Below, one piece after another: positions 61,270 through 64,000 of a stretch of DNA of 64,000 bases. The position numbers and the translations under genes were made by a program. The notes beneath the pieces were generated by a model, which was given only the letters and a program-made list of their open reading frames with translations, did not search any database and was not told the origin of the DNA. This DNA comes from Rhea pennata (taxonomy: Eukaryota > Chordata > Aves > Rheiformes > Rheidae). Where the stretch lies: the NCBI RefSeq assembly GCF_028389875.1, contig NC_084682.1:10001-74000 (forward strand), given 5' to 3'. How positions within the stretch are numbered: the first letter of the stretch is position 1; every line of letters begins with the position of its first letter.

Positions 61270-64000
61270 GTTAACACGTTCCGGTGCTGCATTCCTAGTG
61301 GAGGCAAAAGTCCATGAAGGCTGAGTTGATTTTGCCCCTATTATTTGGCAAACAGTGTGCTGTTTTCAGCCTCATGGAGTCCACAAATGACACCCCCTCC
61401 CCAAATATCATGGAATGATTTCAATCACTTTCAGAGCAGTGGGCTCCCTTTTGTGAATTTTACTGGTTCACATTTTTAAGCTTTTATTGAGCCAAAACCT
61501 CCCCATTTTCCAAATGAAATCTGATACCTTAGTCTAAATTTTGGAATGCTTACCCCCCCCCCCAATATTGTCAGTCTTTAAAATTGAATGTTGGCATTGC
61601 CACGATGTTATTTAACACTGATATAACTCTAAAAACCTTGTGAGATAAAAATAAAACTTCCTTCTGTTAAGTAACTTCTGTAAACTGTTAACTAGTTTAC
61701 AAGAAAAGAAGCATTGTAAGTTTGGCATTAACAATTTAAAAACCAGAATCTGTTTTATGGTAAGGAAATCGTTAATAGACTTAGGTTTGATAATTACAAA
61801 GAATCTATGTTTTGAGGGTATGGCTCACAAGTTTCCTCAGAACAGCATTAGATACAGTGTTCCCAGGACAAAACTGCATGAAGTCTCACAGGCTCGCACA
61901 ACAACATCTGGCAATACCCACTGCTTAGGGATCCCTCAGCTTTCAAGGTGACTTTGAGCATGTTTTTAAGAATGTAAAAGACATTTGCTGTCAATAGCCA
62001 TTCAGGTATCTCAGTGTATTAGTTCACTATGAATAAACTTCTTGTAATCCCACTTTAATTTTCATTCATGTTTTTACCAGATGCATTGTAATGTTACTGC
62101 AAGTACAGATGATAACATTTTGTGGAGGAATACTAGATAATCTATGCAGCCAGGTGTATATCCTGCCACTCTTCCAGGCAAAAATAAACCTCTGTTCAAA
62201 CTTGATTTGAGTTCAGCGCTAAGTCAATGAAAATCTTTCAGTTATTACGCAAATGGCTCAGGATCTTGCTGCAGTTGGTCATGTGGCCAAATTTATTGTT
62301 TCTAACTAGTTAATTTTATCACCTTTCATTAAAAATCTGTTAAAAGAATGTTTATCAGAAAAAAATCCCTACCTAGAGCCAGAGGACCAGAATGTACACA
62401 CTTCTATGTACAGCCAGCTCATAGAAGCAGTGTTCTCTTGTTCAAGTAGTAGCAGCCTTCATGTAAATAATACCATATGGATTGATTTACAAGTCTGCCT
62501 AAGTAACTGTTTATGTAATTGATTCTTGTGACCAAAGCATCAATCTAGTCATAGTTTTGCTTTGTATCATGAACCAAGCACTCACCGAGTGTCTGTGACC
62601 ACGTCTTTCTATCTTCCTGCATCAGTTAACACACATCGATATTCTCATTGTTTGCCTCATATGCTGTTCTTTTTGCTTCTTTTTGAACCTCCATGTCCTT
62701 CTTCTGCCAGGTGAATTGCTCCAGCTCTGCTGTCCACTCTTTGTCTTCTCCTGAAGCCTGTGTTTTCCTTTGGCTAGCTCTCAAACACCTGCATTTTCCA
62801 CTAAGCCAGTGAGTGTTTCTTTAACTGCGACCCCTTTTTGGCTCTTCTGGGTATGTGCAGATTCTTCAGTCAGTAAAAGCTCACGAGACACATTGTAGTT
62901 ACCAGTTTTAATGATCACTGACAGAATTTAGCTGCTGTTTGAGACTAAAGATAGTTATCAGATATCCAACTGTCAATGCACTTTATTTGCAGACAGTAAT
63001 TGCAGGTATTTTCCTCACTTTTCTGCCTTGGACCAGCTAAACCAGCTCTTTTTACTAATACTGATATTTTTCTTATCGCTTTGCAGTTGCTTTGAACCTC
63101 ACTGGGAACTTTGAGAGACACTCCTGTAACCTAAACTATACCTGACCTGTAGAGAGCAGGTGTATCACTGTAACATCTGAAGTAATGCTCTTGTGTCTCC
63201 TCCATTTTTTCTTCTATCTCCCAGTCTCTTTTTTCCCATATAAGGAAAGAATATAGTTGTCACAAAGATGGATTATTCAAAGCATACTGCTAAGAATATT
63301 TTACAGGTGACAATTTGCATAGGCATGTACCACTCCATTTATTTTCAGAATCTTTACGAATTTCTGTAATACATCAATCAAAACAATTCAAAAAAATTAC
63401 TGTCTAAAGCTATGAGAGCTGGCTCAATTAATGATATAAATAATACATTTTTTAATTCCAGTTCAGCATGATAGATCAGCAGGTAGGTAGGCAGATGCTT
63501 ATCTGGGGGTGGGAAAAGACAAGCGCTGTTCAGTCATGCGTGCTGTAATTCTTCTATCACATGCAAGGAGCGGAAGCTGGCCTGGTTGCTAGGATGTAGT
63601 ATTGCTGTTCCCATAGCACGCAGTTTGTTTACCTTCTGTGCTGCTCTGAGCTGCCTCCTGGAATGCTTAGTCTTCTATTTAGAAAGAAAACATGCACTGC
63701 TGCTGTGGAGATTGAGGCTGGAAGACAGTTGGGGGCAAACTTTTTCCAATGCAGGAGAACTGAAGACGTAGCACATAGCCAGGATTTGTCATTGGGAACA
63801 ATCCAAGCCAGGAGTAGTAGCAGCAAAGAGGTGGATGTGGGGGAAGGAGGATTCTTTTAAGGCATTTGTCTTGGAGTCTGGGCAGAGCTGTACGTTGCTG
63901 AGGAATAGCTGTGTGTTTCTGAAGGTGAGGAATTGTCTGAGAAACATGGGGTAAGCACCATACAAGGATAGGTAATTTGCTATTCAATCAAATCAATGTG
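61270..64000. other. Non-coding region, no gene recognised
   Basis: AT-rich DNA with open frames of at most about 100 codons and no family resemblance. A C-run lies at about 61553-61563. A few acceptor/donor-like pairs are seen (for example about 62749-62801), but none encloses a convincing coding exon. Confidence 0.45.

Overview
The window is vertebrate nuclear DNA, most likely from a sauropsid (bird, turtle or crocodilian). It has split genes with GT-AG introns, CpG-island promoters, microsatellites, few recognisable interspersed repeats and no Alu- or L1-like sequence. No operons, phage or bacterial features are present. The lineage call is an inference. Only one gene can be named with confidence.

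Layout: (1) 1-9300 is an unusual duplicated, GC-rich landscape. A block at 1-1640 recurs as a diverged direct copy at about 7835-8795, and a second block at 6690-7140 recurs at 8840-9285. Both copies of the first block begin with head-to-tail short modules that combine an ETS-like site, a ZNF143/THAP11-like site and a YY1-like site. Both also carry a degenerate ~31-bp minisatellite and a splice-donor-like site on the minus strand. Next to one copy lie tandem 72-79-bp GC units with an NRF1 site. No protein could be assigned to this region. (2) 9310-26480 is AT-rich intergenic DNA with MIR-like SINE remnants, microsatellites and a hairpin. (3) 26804-54040 (+) is the complete nine-exon smoothelin-like 2 gene, SMTNL2, with its promoter CpG island, a 16-kb first intron and poly(A) signals. 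I reconstructed all exons with consistent phases, giving a 477-residue protein with an N-terminal coiled coil and a C-terminal calponin-homology domain. (4) 54040-60900 is mostly non-coding. It contains two strongly spliced-looking minus-strand exons that join into a 56-codon open frame, which could be a small protein or an lncRNA. These lie below a CpG-island promoter at 60930-61240 whose CCAAT boxes point to minus-strand transcription. (5) 61270-64000 shows no recognisable gene.

If the minus-strand unit is real, it converges tail-to-tail on SMTNL2. The most unusual material is the promoter-like tandem modules and 31-bp repeats in the duplicated first 9 kb, together with the uncharacterised minus-strand transcription unit near 60 kb.
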